The translations under genes and the position numbers were made by a program. A DNA stretch of 64,000 nt from Pseudomonas hormoni (GTDB lineage: Bacteria; Pseudomonadota; Gammaproteobacteria; Pseudomonadales; Pseudomonadaceae). Under the pieces are notes generated by a model, which searched no databases, had not been told where the DNA came from, and was given only the letters and a program-made list of their open reading frames with translations. This document shows, piece by piece, positions 1-8,719 of this stretch; the stretch's first letter is position 1, and every line of letters starts with the position of its first letter. The stretch lies in contig NZ_CP075566.1 of NCBI RefSeq assembly GCF_018502625.1, forward strand, positions 501,001 to 565,000, given 5' to 3'.

Positions 1-1443
1 GTCTTTCACCTCACCGTTGGAGCACGTCACCACCGGCTCAATGCCCGTGCCTTCAGGCAAGCGGTCCAGACCGCCGCCAGTGAAGTCCACGGCAAAGCGG
101 CGTGCCCAGACCTCCGGGTAATGCTCGCCCGGCGCCCAGCCCTCGGTGAAGCCGCCCATGCCCGAACGAGTCGCGGCGACCCGCGCCAGTGGCGTGCCGA
201 CCGGCGGCAAAGCGCTCCAGTACAGCTTGTAGCCGTAGTTCAGGGAATCGCCCGCCGCGACCGGTTTTTTCGGGGTCCAGAACGCGACAATGTTATCCAG
301 GGTTTCGCCGGTCGTAGGAATTTCCAACAGATCGATAGAGCCTTCGCCCCACGCGGTTGTAGGTTCGACCCACAGGCTTGGACGTTTGCTGTACCAGTCG
401 ACCGTGTCCTGATAATTGGCGAATTCGTGATCGGTCTGCACCAGGCCGAAACCTTTCGGGTCGGTGTCGGCGAACGCGTTGAATTGCAGGGTGGCCGGAT
501 TGTTCAGTGGACGGCAGATCCACTCACCATTGCCACGCCACATCGCCAGGCGATCCGAGTCATGGATCTGCGGGTGAATGGTGTCGCACATGCGCCGCTC
601 GTGGGTGCCGCAGCTGAACATGCTGGTCATCGGCGCAATGCCGAGTTGCTCGATGGCGGTGCGCGCGTTGATGTGGGCATCGACAGCCATGACGACCTGA
701 CTGGCCTGGCAATCGATGTCGAAACGGTAGGCCCCGGTCGCGCTCGGCGAATCCAGCAGGGCATACACCACGAAACGGGTGCTGTCCTTGTCCGGGGTCT
801 CAAACCAGAACTTGGTAAAGTCCGGGAATTCCTCACGCTTCTTGGCGTAGGTATCGACCGCCAGACCGCGGGCCGACAGACCGTACTGGCCCGTGGCGTC
901 TACCGCGCGGAAATAACTGGCGCCGAGGAATGACAACACGTCATGCCGGTCCAGCTCAGGCGCCTTGAACAGCTTGAACCCGGAAAAACCCAGGTCGCCC
1001 GTGAGCTGCTTGGTGTCGACCGTGGTGTTTTCATAGTTGAACAGCGAAGGGCGGAAATGCACCTCCCGCGCCTGACGCGTCTTGGGGTCGACGCTGTACA
1101 TGCGCACCGGCTGCTTGAAACCCATGCCGACGTGGAAAAACTGCACATCCAGCTGGCCCTTCAAATCCTTCCACAGGGAATGATTGGCGTCGTAGCGGAT
1201 CGCGTTGAAATTTTGTGGGGTCATGGTCGCCAGTGTCGGCGGCAGCACCTGCTTGGTGTCCTGATAGCGGTTGCCGGCAAGCTGCCTGGCCTGGATTTTC
1301 AGGGCTTCGAAGTCGAAGGCCTGAGCCTCGCCATCAGCCGTGCCATTACCGGCCCAGGCCCGCGCGGCCAACAGGCCGGTGGCGGACAAGCCGGTGTAGG
1401 CAGCGATGGCCATGGATGCTTTGAGCAAATTCCTGCGATGCAT
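1..1443 (-). CDS. opgD: Glucan biosynthesis protein D (OpgD), 3' end cut by window edge
   Basis: This is a periplasmic protein of the OpgG/OpgD (MdoG/MdoD) family, which shapes the backbone of osmoregulated periplasmic glucans. The window shows 481 codons; the C-terminus lies beyond position 1. The start at 1443 gives an N-terminus with twin arginines at residues 3-4 ([11 protein letters not shown]) followed by a hydrophobic stretch and AxA-type processing region, i.e. a Tat signal peptide, as known for OpgD but not OpgG. Family-like segments such as [14 protein letters not shown] and [19 protein letters not shown] are visible. The gene is read leftward, and a 412-base intergenic region separates it from the next gene. 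Confidence 0.93.
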   Translation of the reverse strand, partial: MHRRNLLKASMAIAAYTGLSATGLLAARAWAGNGTADGEAQAFDFEALKIQARQLAGNRYQDTKQVLPPTLATMTPQNFNAIRYDANHSLWKDLKGQLDVQFFHVGMGFKQPVRMYSVDPKTRQAREVHFRPSLFNYENTTVDTKQLTGDLGFSGFKLFKAPELDRHDVLSFLGASYFRAVDATGQYGLSARGLAVDTYAKKREEFPDFTKFWFETPDKDSTRFVVYALLDSPSATGAYRFDIDCQASQVVMAVDAHINARTAIEQLGIAPMTSMFSCGTHERRMCDTIHPQIHDSDRLAMWRGNGEWICRPLNNPATLQFNAFADTDPKGFGLVQTDHEFANYQDTVDWYSKRPSLWVEPTTAWGEGSIDLLEIPTTGETLDNIVAFWTPKKPVAAGDSLNYGYKLYWSALPPVGTPLARVAATRSGMGGFTEGWAPGEHYPEVWARRFAVDFTGGGLDRLPEGTGIEPVVTCSNGEVKD

Positions 1444-1855
1444 AAGTACAACCTGTCGTGAACAATCCCGTGCCGTTCCTGGCACGTGCTGGATCAGAAA
1501 TGGAGGTTCGGACATGCCTTCGGCCAAACGCAACGGACTTTAAACAGATGCCAAATAGCTTAAACCGTTCGGTCGCAGAGCAAAAATGATTGATGGCGTG
1601 GCGATAGCATCGCAATGAAACAAGACGTTTCGGTTAACGTTTCCTACAGAGATTTCTGATTTATAGGGCGTTTCTGCTTTTTTCGACTAATTACTCTAAA
1701 AACCGCTTTTCAGCGCCCGGATAGTTTCTATTCTATGGGCATGACCGGTTTCTGCCCTCAGGCCGGTGGGATTCAGTTGGCACAAGGAAGCGGCTGAAAA
1801 AAGGAAGGGCGATGCGGTATCTGAAGTTTTCTTGACGTAGAGAGGGACATCGTCC
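1444..1855. other. Intergenic region between opgD and a small divergent gene
   Basis: These 412 bases lie between two genes read in opposite directions and must hold the promoters of both. The centre (about 1600-1730) is visibly richer in A+T than the flanks. I see no convincing ORF, no REP element and no strong terminator. A purine-rich AGAGGG at 1841-1846 sits nine bases before the ATG at 1856 and is a plausible ribosome binding site for the rightward gene. I cannot assign a sigma70 -35/-10 pair with confidence. Confidence 0.5.
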
Positions 1856-2041
1856 ATGTCGAAAGTACAAGGCATCACCGAAATGTTGGGAATCTTCCCT
1901 TGCCTGGGCATCGGGCGGCGAAGGCGTCGGCTTAATTCCGAAGAGTTGAAGCTGGTGGAGCGGTATCGCGAGTTGTCGGAGAGTGACCGGATCGCGATGC
2001 GGTATCTGGTGGATGCGATGCGGAGTGTTTCGCGGTTTTGA
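1856..2041 (+). CDS. Small conserved hypothetical protein, 61 aa
   Basis: The product is a 61-residue protein with a hydrophobic N-terminal half (ITEMLGIFPCLGIG), a run of five arginines (residues 21-25) and a helical charged C-terminal half ending in MRSVSRF. I recall near-identical small proteins in other pseudomonads, but none with a known function. The ATG at 1856 has AGAGGG nine bases upstream. The arginine run between an apolar segment and an amphipathic helix would fit peripheral membrane or nucleic-acid contact, which is inference only. It stands alone: opgD diverges from it and the following gene converges on it. Confidence 0.6.
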   Translation: MSKVQGITEMLGIFPCLGIGRRRRRLNSEELKLVERYRELSESDRIAMRYLVDAMRSVSRF

Positions 2042-2050
2042 CGGTGATGG

Positions 2051-2269
2051 TTACCGTGAAAGCCATTTGGCTTCCACGGTGGCCAGGCTGATCAGTTTGC
2101 CCGCTTCAGCGTCGGCGATACCGAGTTGAATGGCTTGGTAATGATCCGCGAGGTTTTCCTGCTTGATGGCCTGTTGCAGATGGTTTTCTGCAACAGCGCT
2201 GTCACTTGGGATCACTTCGGCAATGCTTTGGCGGGTGATGCGCAGTTGATCCATGGTTGGATCGCTCAT
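2051..2269 (-). CDS. Small hypothetical protein, possible orphan antitoxin-like protein
   Basis: This encodes about 72 residues starting MSDPTMDQLRITRQ; the second Met (start at 2254) is an alternative, and an open frame continues to 2383 without a convincing start. The C-terminus has the pattern 'GIADAEAGKLISLATVEAKW', which resembles the tail of ribbon-helix-helix/RelB-like antitoxins, where an acidic-glycine motif is followed by 'leucine-isoleucine-serine' and a helix. No toxin gene is adjacent on either side, so an antitoxin role is only a guess. It ends nine bases after the stop of the small rightward gene, so the two converge. Confidence 0.5.
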   Translation of the reverse strand: MSDPTMDQLRITRQSIAEVIPSDSAVAENHLQQAIKQENLADHYQAIQLGIADAEAGKLISLATVEAKWLSR

Positions 2270-2390
2270 TCGGGAGGTTTGAAAAGTTGCACCAAAATCA
2301 AAGGGGTGGATCGTAAGGTCTACCCCTTTTTTTCTTGCTGCTTTCACTGGTTTGAAAACCCACTCGACTGTCAGCGTGGGCACGGTCCCC

Positions 2391-2493
2391 TGTAGGAGCC
2401 AGCTTGCTGGCGATGGTCGTTAACGATAACGCGTGGTGCTGCCTGATTCAACGCAGCGCCCTCGAGTCCATCGCCAGCAAGCTGGCTCCTACA
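2391..2493. repeat. REPIN (inverted pair of REP sequences)
   Basis: Two REP-type units in opposite orientation: TGTAGGAGCCAGCTTGCTGG at the left and its near reverse complement ending AAGCTGGCTCCTACA at the right, about 60 bases apart. It fills the gap between two minus-strand genes and ends just before the stop of the BRO-N gene. This is the variant with the GCCAGCTTGCTGGCGA core. Confidence 0.85.
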
Positions 2494-2502
2494 AGTATTG
2501 CT

Positions 2503-3009
2503 TCAGCTACAGGTGCCCATGATCGGAAACGGTCGTTGCGCCTGCACCAGATCCGGCATGTCCCGCCACTTGATCCACGCCGAATCCTGCCAGTGCAACA
2601 GCGGCACCGAGAGCCCGCCCCATTGCAACGAACTCAGGCTCGGAATGTTTTCGACAGTTGCCGCGTTTGATTCTCGCAGCGCAGGTACGACTTCATTACT
2701 CAACCATTGCCGCAGGTTGCGGTTTTCCGGAACGAAATGATGGACCAGCAATGCGTACATTCCAGACTCGCTGACCATCAGCGACTCGACTGTTCTGCCG
2801 TTCTTCAGCAGCCAGACATACCTGCGTTGATCGGGATCGAGTTTTTGGGTGAGTCGCTGGTCAAGCGGGCGGCCCATCAGACGTCCCAGGTCGTGGACGC
2901 AGAACCAGGCTTGGTTGGCTTGGATGATGGCGTGGAGGAAGCGGTTGTGGCGGGGGAATATGGTTGGGGTGAAGTAGGAGGCGGGTGCGTTTTTTGTGTG
3001 CTCTGACAT
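2503..3009 (-). CDS. BRO-N domain protein (phage antirepressor-like), solitary
   Basis: The 168-residue product begins MSEHTKNAPASYF and carries a BRO family N-terminal (Bro-N) domain over roughly residues 15-120: the hydrophobic WFCVHDLGRLMG segment, the RRYVWLLKNGR strand region, SESGMYALLVHH and the closing NLRQWLSNEVVPALR helix are characteristic. Bro-N domains bind DNA and occur in phage antirepressors and baculovirus BRO proteins. There is no second phage gene beside it, so it is either a domesticated single gene or the remnant of an element. The reading frame is open upstream to 3213, so translation may start earlier; I chose 3009 because the BRO domain fits it, although its ribosome binding site is weak. 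Confidence 0.75.
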   Translation of the reverse strand: MSEHTKNAPASYFTPTIFPRHNRFLHAIIQANQAWFCVHDLGRLMGRPLDQRLTQKLDPDQRRYVWLLKNGRTVESLMVSESGMYALLVHHFVPENRNLRQWLSNEVVPALRESNAATVENIPSLSSLQWGGLSVPLLHWQDSAWIKWRDMPDLVQAQRPFPIMGTCS

Positions 3010-3451
3010 GACTTGAATTCCGATTTGAAATGGAAAGTCACCACCAACCCTTCGACAAGTTGGGTGGCGAACCGAGTGGCGTTCGAAGTCGGGACACTTC
3101 CAGGTCAAAACGGAAAGCCGAAAGGCCCGCGCCACACGGCCCGCCATAAAGCAGAACTGGAGGTAGAAAAGCATCCACAGTTCTATGGGGGCACGTAAGC
3201 ACCGTTCTGACATTTCCCGGCTTCGACTCCGGATCGCTGATTTTGCAGCGACGGGACAAAGCCTATCGGTCAGGCGCTCGCGGCGACAAGTCTACTCTGG
3301 CGACGCTTGTCGTAGGAATCAGAGTCGTTTCAGGAAGGCTCGATCTGTAGGAATTTCCTGTTTTTGCACATAGAGCAGAAAACTGGAAACTGAGGAGCAG
3401 CTTTTCCGCTATTTTTTGAATCCATTGAGTCTGCGCACAAGGAACCGATCA
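3010..3451. other. Long leader/intergenic region upstream of the BRO-N gene
   Basis: About 440 bases separate the BRO-N start from the next candidate gene. On the minus strand, two overlapping frames are open here: one continuous with BRO-N (up to 3213), encoding arginine/cysteine-rich sequence such as MAGRVARAFRLS, and one at 3259-3038 ending in TPLGSPPNLSKGWW. These resemble the poorly characterised Ash-type leader ORFs seen ahead of phage regulatory genes, but I cannot confirm that. Nothing else is recognisable; no REP is present. Confidence 0.3.
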
Positions 3452-3646
3452 ATGACTGACGATTGCCACGCGAAACCTGAGGCCTATGCCCTCGATCGCT
3501 TCGAGGCAGTGCGGGGGAAAGCTGACATCAAAGGGCGTACGGATGAATTGATGGCTGAGTTGCGGGGAGACGGAAGATGTCGTCTGACGGATAAAACTTG
3601 CCCCGGGAACTCAGATGATCCCGGGGCAATTCTACTTAGTGACTAA
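3452..3646 (+). CDS. Possible small protein, 64 aa, unrecognised
   Basis: An ORF starting MTDDCHAKPEAYALDRF has AAGGAA seven bases upstream of its ATG, a good ribosome binding site. The middle (KADIKGRTDELMAEL) is charged and helical. I do not recognise the family. Its 3' end overlaps the stop of the convergent permease gene by 11 bases and runs through the permease's terminator hairpin, so the final ~15 residues are unlikely to be functionally conserved. It may be a real short gene or a chance ORF. Confidence 0.35.
   Translation: MTDDCHAKPEAYALDRFEAVRGKADIKGRTDELMAELRGDGRCRLTDKTCPGNSDDPGAILLSD
3598..3629 (-). terminator. Rho-independent terminator of the APC permease gene
   Basis: A perfect GC-rich stem, TTGCCCCGGG pairing with CCCGGGGCAA around a 12-base loop, lies seven bases beyond the permease stop codon and is followed on the minus strand by GTTTTAT. 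This is the expected position and form for a terminator of the leftward polyamine block. Confidence 0.75.
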
Positions 3647-5120
3647 CCTTCCACGCATCCCCAGCCGGTGCCGTCCCATGGTCATACGGCTTGGCAATCC
3701 ACATGTAAACCAACCCCAACCCAATCACGATCGCCGTGCTCAGCACCATCGCATAGTTGATGTACCACGCCGCATCCGGTGTGCGCGGCCAGGCCATGTT
3801 GATGATGGCGCCGACGCCGTACACCAGCGCGCCGATATTCACCGGCCAACCCCATGCACCGAGGGTGAATTTGCCGCTCGGTTTCCAACCTTTCAGGCGC
3901 GCATAGAGCGCCGCGAGCACGATCATCTGGAACGCGAGGTAGATGCCAATCGCCGCGAAGCTGACGATGGTGGCCACCGCGTCTTGCAAGAAGAATCCCA
4001 GAATGATGATCAGTGCCGGCAGGACGCCGGAGACGAACAGCGCGGCAACCGGAACCTGGGTTGTAGGGGAAATCTTTTTCAGCAGTGAGCTGCCGATGAC
4101 CATTTCATCCCGAGCGTAGGAATACAGCAGACGACTCGCCGCCGCTTGCAGGCTGATGACGCAGGAGATGAAGGAAATCATCACCACGCCCATCACCACT
4201 TTCGAACCGACCGGGCCGAAAGCGTTGTTGAGGATGGTGGTGACCGGGTCTTTGTCGGTGCCGTTGATCACGGCTTGCATGTCCGGCACAGCGAGGATCA
4301 GCGCCAGGCAGGCGAACATCGCCGAGATGCCGCCGATGTAGATGGTCATGCGCATGGCCACCGGGATCTGCTTGCTCGGGTTCGGGGTTTCTTCGGCCAC
4401 ATCGCCGCAGGCTTCGAAGCCGTAGTACAGGAACATCCCCGCCAGCGAGGCGGTGAGGAAGGCCGGCAGGTAAGAGCCGTTGATGCTGATGTCGAAGGTG
4501 TTGAACAGCACGCTGATCGGTTGATGGCGTTCAAAAATCAGCAGGTAAACGCCGACGATCACCGCGCCGACCAGTTCGCAGAGGAAGCCGAACATGGCGA
4601 TCCGCGCCAGCACTTTGGTGCCGCTGAGGTTGACCAGTGTCGCAAACAGCGTCAGCACCAGGGCGATGACGATGTTGGTGTTGTTGCTCGGTTCGAAGCC
4701 CATCATTGCGGCCAGGTAAGGCCCGGCACCGACGGCGACGGCGGCGATGGTGACGCACAGGGCGATGGAGTAGATCCAGCCGACCATCCACGCCCAGCGC
4801 TTGCCCACCAGGCGGCGCGCCCATGGGTAGACGCCACCGGAAATCGGGAACTGCGAGACCACTTCGCCGAAGATCAGGCACACGAGTAATTGGCCGCAAC
4901 CGACCAGCAAATAGGCCCAGAACATCGGTGGACCACCGGCGGCCAGGCAGAGGCCGAAGAGGGTATAAACCCCTACGACCGGGGAGAGGTAAGTGAAGCC
5001 AAGGGCGAAGTTTTCCCACAGGCTCATGCTGCGGTTGAAGTTGGAGGTGTAACCCAGCTTGCGGAGTTGCTCGGCATCGCTGTCGGCAGCGGCTGCGGAG
5101 AGTTCGGGGATTGCGCTCAT
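3636..5120 (-). CDS. APC-superfamily amino acid permease (GABA/putrescine-type)
   Basis: The 494-residue protein is an inner-membrane amino acid-polyamine-organocation transporter with about 12 hydrophobic segments between residues 45 and 480. The first transmembrane segment region (FALGFTYLSPVVGVYTLFG), the glycine-rich FPISGGVYPWARRLVG motif and the FYYGFEACGDVAEETPNP-like loop after TM6 are typical of the eukaryotic-like GABA/choline permease branch. It lies downstream of the aminobutyraldehyde dehydrogenase at 5373-6797 on the same strand, so GABA or a related polyamine breakdown product is the likely substrate. A REPIN separates the two genes, which may uncouple their expression. The exact substrate is inferred from context only. 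Confidence 0.85.
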   Translation of the reverse strand: MSAIPELSAAAADSDAEQLRKLGYTSNFNRSMSLWENFALGFTYLSPVVGVYTLFGLCLAAGGPPMFWAYLLVGCGQLLVCLIFGEVVSQFPISGGVYPWARRLVGKRWAWMVGWIYSIALCVTIAAVAVGAGPYLAAMMGFEPSNNTNIVIALVLTLFATLVNLSGTKVLARIAMFGFLCELVGAVIVGVYLLIFERHQPISVLFNTFDISINGSYLPAFLTASLAGMFLYYGFEACGDVAEETPNPSKQIPVAMRMTIYIGGISAMFACLALILAVPDMQAVINGTDKDPVTTILNNAFGPVGSKVVMGVVMISFISCVISLQAAASRLLYSYARDEMVIGSSLLKKISPTTQVPVAALFVSGVLPALIIILGFFLQDAVATIVSFAAIGIYLAFQMIVLAALYARLKGWKPSGKFTLGAWGWPVNIGALVYGVGAIINMAWPRTPDAAWYINYAMVLSTAIVIGLGLVYMWIAKPYDHGTAPAGDAWKVSH

Positions 5121-5273
5121 GGTGTGTTAGCTCCGGAAAATCGGCAGATTTCGGATGTCCGAAACCGTGGCGGGGCCTTGGCGGCGCTGCCCGGATCGGT
5201 GGTTATTGTTTTGTTTTTCTGCGTTGAAGCCTGGTGGTGCATGTTGCCGGTTTCTGCCTTGAAACCGAGGTGA

Positions 5274-5370
5274 CGCCTTCGCGGGCAAGCCTCGCTCCTA
5301 CAGGTCGGAGGGTGTTCGCAAAAATTGCGTACGACGCAAAACCTGTAGGAGCGAAGCTTGCTCGCGAAGC
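5274..5370. repeat. REPIN
   Basis: Inverted REP pair: CTTCGCGGGCAAGCCTCGCT at the left and CCTGTAGGAGCGAAGCTTGC at the right. It lies between the permease start and the stop of the upstream dehydrogenase gene. Confidence 0.88.
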
Positions 5371-5372
5371 TG

Positions 5373-6797
5373 TTAGTGCTTGAACATCACATGCCGCACA
5401 ACGGTGTAATCCTCCAGCCCGTACATCGACATGTCCTTCCCGTACCCGGACAATTTTTGACCGCCGTGGGGCATTTCACTGACCAGCATGAAGTGCGTGT
5501 TCACCCAGGTGCAGCCGTACTGCAAGCGGGCCGACAGGCGATGCGCGCGACCGACGTCCGAAGTCCACACCGACGACGCCAGGCCGTAGTCCGAGTCGTT
5601 GGCCCAGCCGAGCACCTGCGCTTCATCGGTGAATTTGGTCACCGACACCACCGGCCCGAACACCTCGCGACGGACGATCTCGTCGTCCTGCTGCGCGTCG
5701 GCCAGCACCGTCGGTTCGAAGAAGAAGCCGTTGCCTTCGACGGTCTTGCCGCCCGTGATCAAACGGATGTGCGGTTGCGCCACGGCGCGCTCGACAAACC
5801 CGGCCACCCGGTCACGGTGCTGCGCGGTGATCAGCGGCCCGAGTTCGGTCGCCGGATCATCCTGCAGGCCGTACTTGATGCTGCTGACCGCCGCACCGAG
5901 CTTCTCGACGAATGTGTCGTAGATGCCTTCCTGCGCGTAGATGCGGCAGGCGGCGGTGCAGTCCTGACCGGCGTTGTAGAAACCGAAGGTGCGAATGCCT
6001 TCAACAGCGGCGTCGATGTCGGCGTCGTCGAAGATGATCACCGGGGCCTTGCCACCCAGTTCCATGTGCATGCGTTTGACGCTGTCGGCGGTGCTGGAAA
6101 TGATGTTCGAACCGGTGGCGATCGAACCGGTCAGCGACACCATGCGCACTTTCGGGTGGGTAACCAGCGGGCTGCCGACGGTAGGACCACGGCCGAACAC
6201 CAGGTTGAGCACGCCGGCCGGGAAGATTTCCGACGCCAGTTGCGCCAGGCGCAACGCGGTTAGCGGGGTCTGTTCCGACGGCTTGAGCACCACGGTATTA
6301 CCGGCAGCGAGGGCCGGGGCGATTTTCCAGGCGACCATCATTAGCGGGTAGTTCCACGGTGCGATCGAAGCGATCACGCCCACCGGATCGCGGCGGATCA
6401 TCGAGGTGTGCCCGGCCAGGTATTCACCGCCGGCGGACCCGCTCATGCAGCGGCTGGCGCCGGCGAAGAAACGGAACACGTCGGCAATCGCCGGAATCTC
6501 GTCGTTCAGCGCAGCGCTGTAGGGTTTGCCGCAGTTGTCGGATTCGAGTTTGGCCAGTTCTTCGCCGTGGGCTTCGATGGCGTCGGCGAGTTTGAGCAGC
6601 AGCAGCGAGCGTTCTTTGGGCGGGGTGTGCGACCAGCTGTCGAACGCCGCGTCGGCGGCCCGCACGGCGGCGTCGACCTGGGCTTCGCTGGCTTCGTTGA
6701 TTTCCACCAGCACGCGACCGAGGGCCGGGTTGAACACCGGTTGGGCGGGGCCTTCGCCGTCGAGCAATTGGCCGTTGATCAGTAACTTGGTTTGCAT
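5373..6797 (-). CDS. patD: Gamma-aminobutyraldehyde dehydrogenase
   Basis: This NAD-dependent aldehyde dehydrogenase oxidises 4-aminobutanal to 4-aminobutanoate (GABA) in putrescine catabolism. At 474 residues it matches the length of E. coli PatD (YdcW) exactly. The ALDH landmarks are present: APWNYP, the KPSEQTP NAD-binding segment, the general-base ELGGKAP near residue 246 and the catalytic cysteine in GQDCTAACR near residue 280. The start at 6797 ([10 protein letters not shown]) has GAGGAC upstream, so the longer open frame to 6923, which enters a REP element, is rejected. It is paralogous to the gene at 11220-12707 and follows the ABC importer genes, as in the E. coli ydcSTUV-patD order. 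Confidence 0.9.
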   Translation of the reverse strand: MQTKLLINGQLLDGEGPAQPVFNPALGRVLVEINEASEAQVDAAVRAADAAFDSWSHTPPKERSLLLLKLADAIEAHGEELAKLESDNCGKPYSAALNDEIPAIADVFRFFAGASRCMSGSAGGEYLAGHTSMIRRDPVGVIASIAPWNYPLMMVAWKIAPALAAGNTVVLKPSEQTPLTALRLAQLASEIFPAGVLNLVFGRGPTVGSPLVTHPKVRMVSLTGSIATGSNIISSTADSVKRMHMELGGKAPVIIFDDADIDAAVEGIRTFGFYNAGQDCTAACRIYAQEGIYDTFVEKLGAAVSSIKYGLQDDPATELGPLITAQHRDRVAGFVERAVAQPHIRLITGGKTVEGNGFFFEPTVLADAQQDDEIVRREVFGPVVSVTKFTDEAQVLGWANDSDYGLASSVWTSDVGRAHRLSARLQYGCTWVNTHFMLVSEMPHGGQKLSGYGKDMSMYGLEDYTVVRHVMFKH

Positions 6798-6843
6798 GGC
6801 GTTGTCCTCATTGCAGCTTTTATTTTTCTGTCGGAACCGGATC

Positions 6844-6939
6844 CCTGTAGGAGCGAGGCTTGCCCGCGAAGAGGCCATCACATTCAGCATTGATGTTGGC
6901 TGACACACCGCTTTCGCGGGCAAGCCTCGCTCCTACAGG
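6844..6939. repeat. REPIN
   Basis: Inverted REP pair, CCTGTAGGAGCGAGGCTTGC on the left and GCAAGCCTCGCTCCTACAGG on the right, an exact reverse complement over these 20 bases. It separates the ABC permease gene from patD within the operon-like block. Confidence 0.92.
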
Positions 6940-6971
6940 ATCCGGTTTCCACATTGGGTCTGAGTTGTCAG

Positions 6972-7781
6972 TTACTTCCCGCCACTCCCCGCCACGCTCT
7001 CACCGCCACGGGTCAGGTAGTAGGCGCCGAGTATCGGCAGCATGGTCACCATCATCACCAGCATCGCGACGACGTTGGTCACCGGCACGTCCCGTGGGCG
7101 GCTGAGCTGGTTGAGCAGCCACAGCGGCAGGGTGCGTTCATGGCCGGCGGTGAAGGTGGTGACGATGATTTCGTCGAACGACAGCGCAAACGCGAGCATG
7201 CCGCCAGCGAGCAACGCCGAGCCGAGGTTCGGCAGGACGATGTAGCGGAAGGTCTGCCAGCCATCGGCGCCGAGGTCCATCGAGGCTTCGATCAAACTGT
7301 GCGACGTGCGGCGCAACCGGGCGATAACGTTGTTGTAGACGATCACCACACAGAAGGTCGCGTGACCGACGATGATGGTGAACATCCCCGGCTCGATGCC
7401 CAGCGACTTGAACGTCGCCAGCAACGCGATCCCGGTGATGATCCCCGGCAACGCAATCGGCAAAATCAGCATCAGCGAAATGCCTTGCTTGCCGAAAAAG
7501 TCCCGCCGGTACAACGCCGCCGACGCCAGCGTGCCGAGCACCAGCGCGATCAACGTGGCGACGGAGGCGATCTGCAGCGATAGCTTGATCGCTTCCAGAA
7601 CGTCCGGCCGCGAGAACGCCACGCCAATCCACTTCAGGGTGAAACCCTTGGGCGGAAAGCTGAACGCTGCGTCTTCGGTGTTGAAGGCGTACAGGAAGAT
7701 GATAAGGATCGGGAAGTGCAGAAACACCAACCCGCCCCAGGCTGCGATTTTCAGTCCTAGAGAAGCTTTCTCAGAGTGCAT
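6972..7781 (-). CDS. ydcV: Putrescine/spermidine ABC transporter permease (YdcV/PotC type)
   Basis: This 269-residue inner-membrane subunit has six predicted membrane segments, the first at residues 10-32. The EAA loop that docks onto the ATPase is visible in [20 protein letters not shown] near residue 175. It belongs to the PotC/YdcV half of the polyamine importer family. It overlaps the 3' end of the partner permease gene by 11 bases, indicating translational coupling. Together with the neighbouring ATPase, permease and binding protein it forms a complete importer. Polyamine specificity is inferred from family resemblance and the flanking aminobutyraldehyde dehydrogenases. Confidence 0.88.
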   Translation of the reverse strand: MHSEKASLGLKIAAWGGLVFLHFPILIIFLYAFNTEDAAFSFPPKGFTLKWIGVAFSRPDVLEAIKLSLQIASVATLIALVLGTLASAALYRRDFFGKQGISLMLILPIALPGIITGIALLATFKSLGIEPGMFTIIVGHATFCVVIVYNNVIARLRRTSHSLIEASMDLGADGWQTFRYIVLPNLGSALLAGGMLAFALSFDEIIVTTFTAGHERTLPLWLLNQLSRPRDVPVTNVVAMLVMMVTMLPILGAYYLTRGGESVAGSGGK

Positions 7782-8718
7782 CGAAGGCCCCCAGTCGTTT
7801 GACGATAGTCAGGTAAATGGCGATCAACACAATCGGCACCAGCGTGAAGGTCGCGGCCATCGGCATGTTGCCGATCGCACCTTGCTGGGCGTACACCATG
7901 CTGCCGACGAAGTACCCCGGCGGACCCACCAGTTGCGGCACGATGAAGTCGCCCAGGGTCAGCGAAAACGTGAAGATCGAACCGGCGGCGATGCCCGGAA
8001 TCGACAGCGGCAGAATCACCTGCATGAAGGTCTGGCGCGGCTTGGCGCCCAGGTCGGCCGAGGCTTGCAACAGCGACGGCGGCAGGCGTTCCAGCGAGGC
8101 CTGAATCGGCAGGATCATGAACGGCAGCCAGATGTAGACGAACACCATGAAGCGGCCCAGGTGCGAGGTCGACAACGTGCTGCCGCCCACGCCCGGAATC
8201 CCCAGCACGAACTGCAACACCGGCTCCAGTCCAAGGTGCTGAACGAACCACTGCGCCACGCCGCCCTTGGCCAGCAACAAGGTCCAGGCGTAAGCCTTGA
8301 CGATGTAACTGGCCCACATCGGCATCATCACGGCGATGTAGAAAAACGCCTTGGTTTTGCCCGTGGTGTAGCGCGCCATGTAGTAGGCAATCGGGAACGC
8401 GACGACGGCGCTGGCGATCGAGACCACGACGGCCATGCTCAGGGTGCGCAGGATGATGTCGAAGTTCGAGGGCTGGAACAGCGCGGCGAAGTTGGCCAGG
8501 GTCAGGTCGGGCGTGACCGCCATGGTGAAGTCGTCGAAGGTGTAGAAGCCTTGCCACAGCAGCACCAGCAACGAACCGAGGTAGATCGCGCCGAACCACA
8601 GCAGCGGCGGCACCAGCAGCAGCGACAGGTAAAAATTCGGCCGGCGATACAGCAGGTTGGAAAACCTGCGCAACGGCGAGCCGCCGGCCGGAGTTTGAGG
8701 GAGAGCCACGCTGGTCAT
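7771..8718 (-). CDS. ydcU: Putrescine/spermidine ABC transporter permease (YdcU/PotB type)
   Basis: The product is a 315-residue PotB/YdcU-type permease with an N-terminal cytoplasmic extension (to about residue 35) and six membrane segments. The EAA loop reads [21 protein letters not shown] chose the start at 8718 ([10 protein letters not shown]) rather than the longer frame at 8736 because it begins one base after the ATPase stop codon (TGAGATG), which is normal coupling in this operon. Its 3' end overlaps the next permease gene. It forms the heterodimeric channel with the YdcV-type protein. Confidence 0.88.
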   Translation of the reverse strand: MTSVALPQTPAGGSPLRRFSNLLYRRPNFYLSLLLVPPLLWFGAIYLGSLLVLLWQGFYTFDDFTMAVTPDLTLANFAALFQPSNFDIILRTLSMAVVVSIASAVVAFPIAYYMARYTTGKTKAFFYIAVMMPMWASYIVKAYAWTLLLAKGGVAQWFVQHLGLEPVLQFVLGIPGVGGSTLSTSHLGRFMVFVYIWLPFMILPIQASLERLPPSLLQASADLGAKPRQTFMQVILPLSIPGIAAGSIFTFSLTLGDFIVPQLVGPPGYFVGSMVYAQQGAIGNMPMAATFTLVPIVLIAIYLTIVKRLGAFDAL

Positions 8719-8719
8719 C

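Noticed and set aside
1770..1790. A sigma54-type promoter (TTGGCAC...GC) upstream of the small gene
   Set aside because: The GG-GC spacing is off by one and the -12 element does not match.
3013..3198. A plus-strand 61-residue ORF in the BRO-N leader
   Set aside because: No ribosome binding site or recognisable motif; the openness on the minus strand is the more interesting signal.
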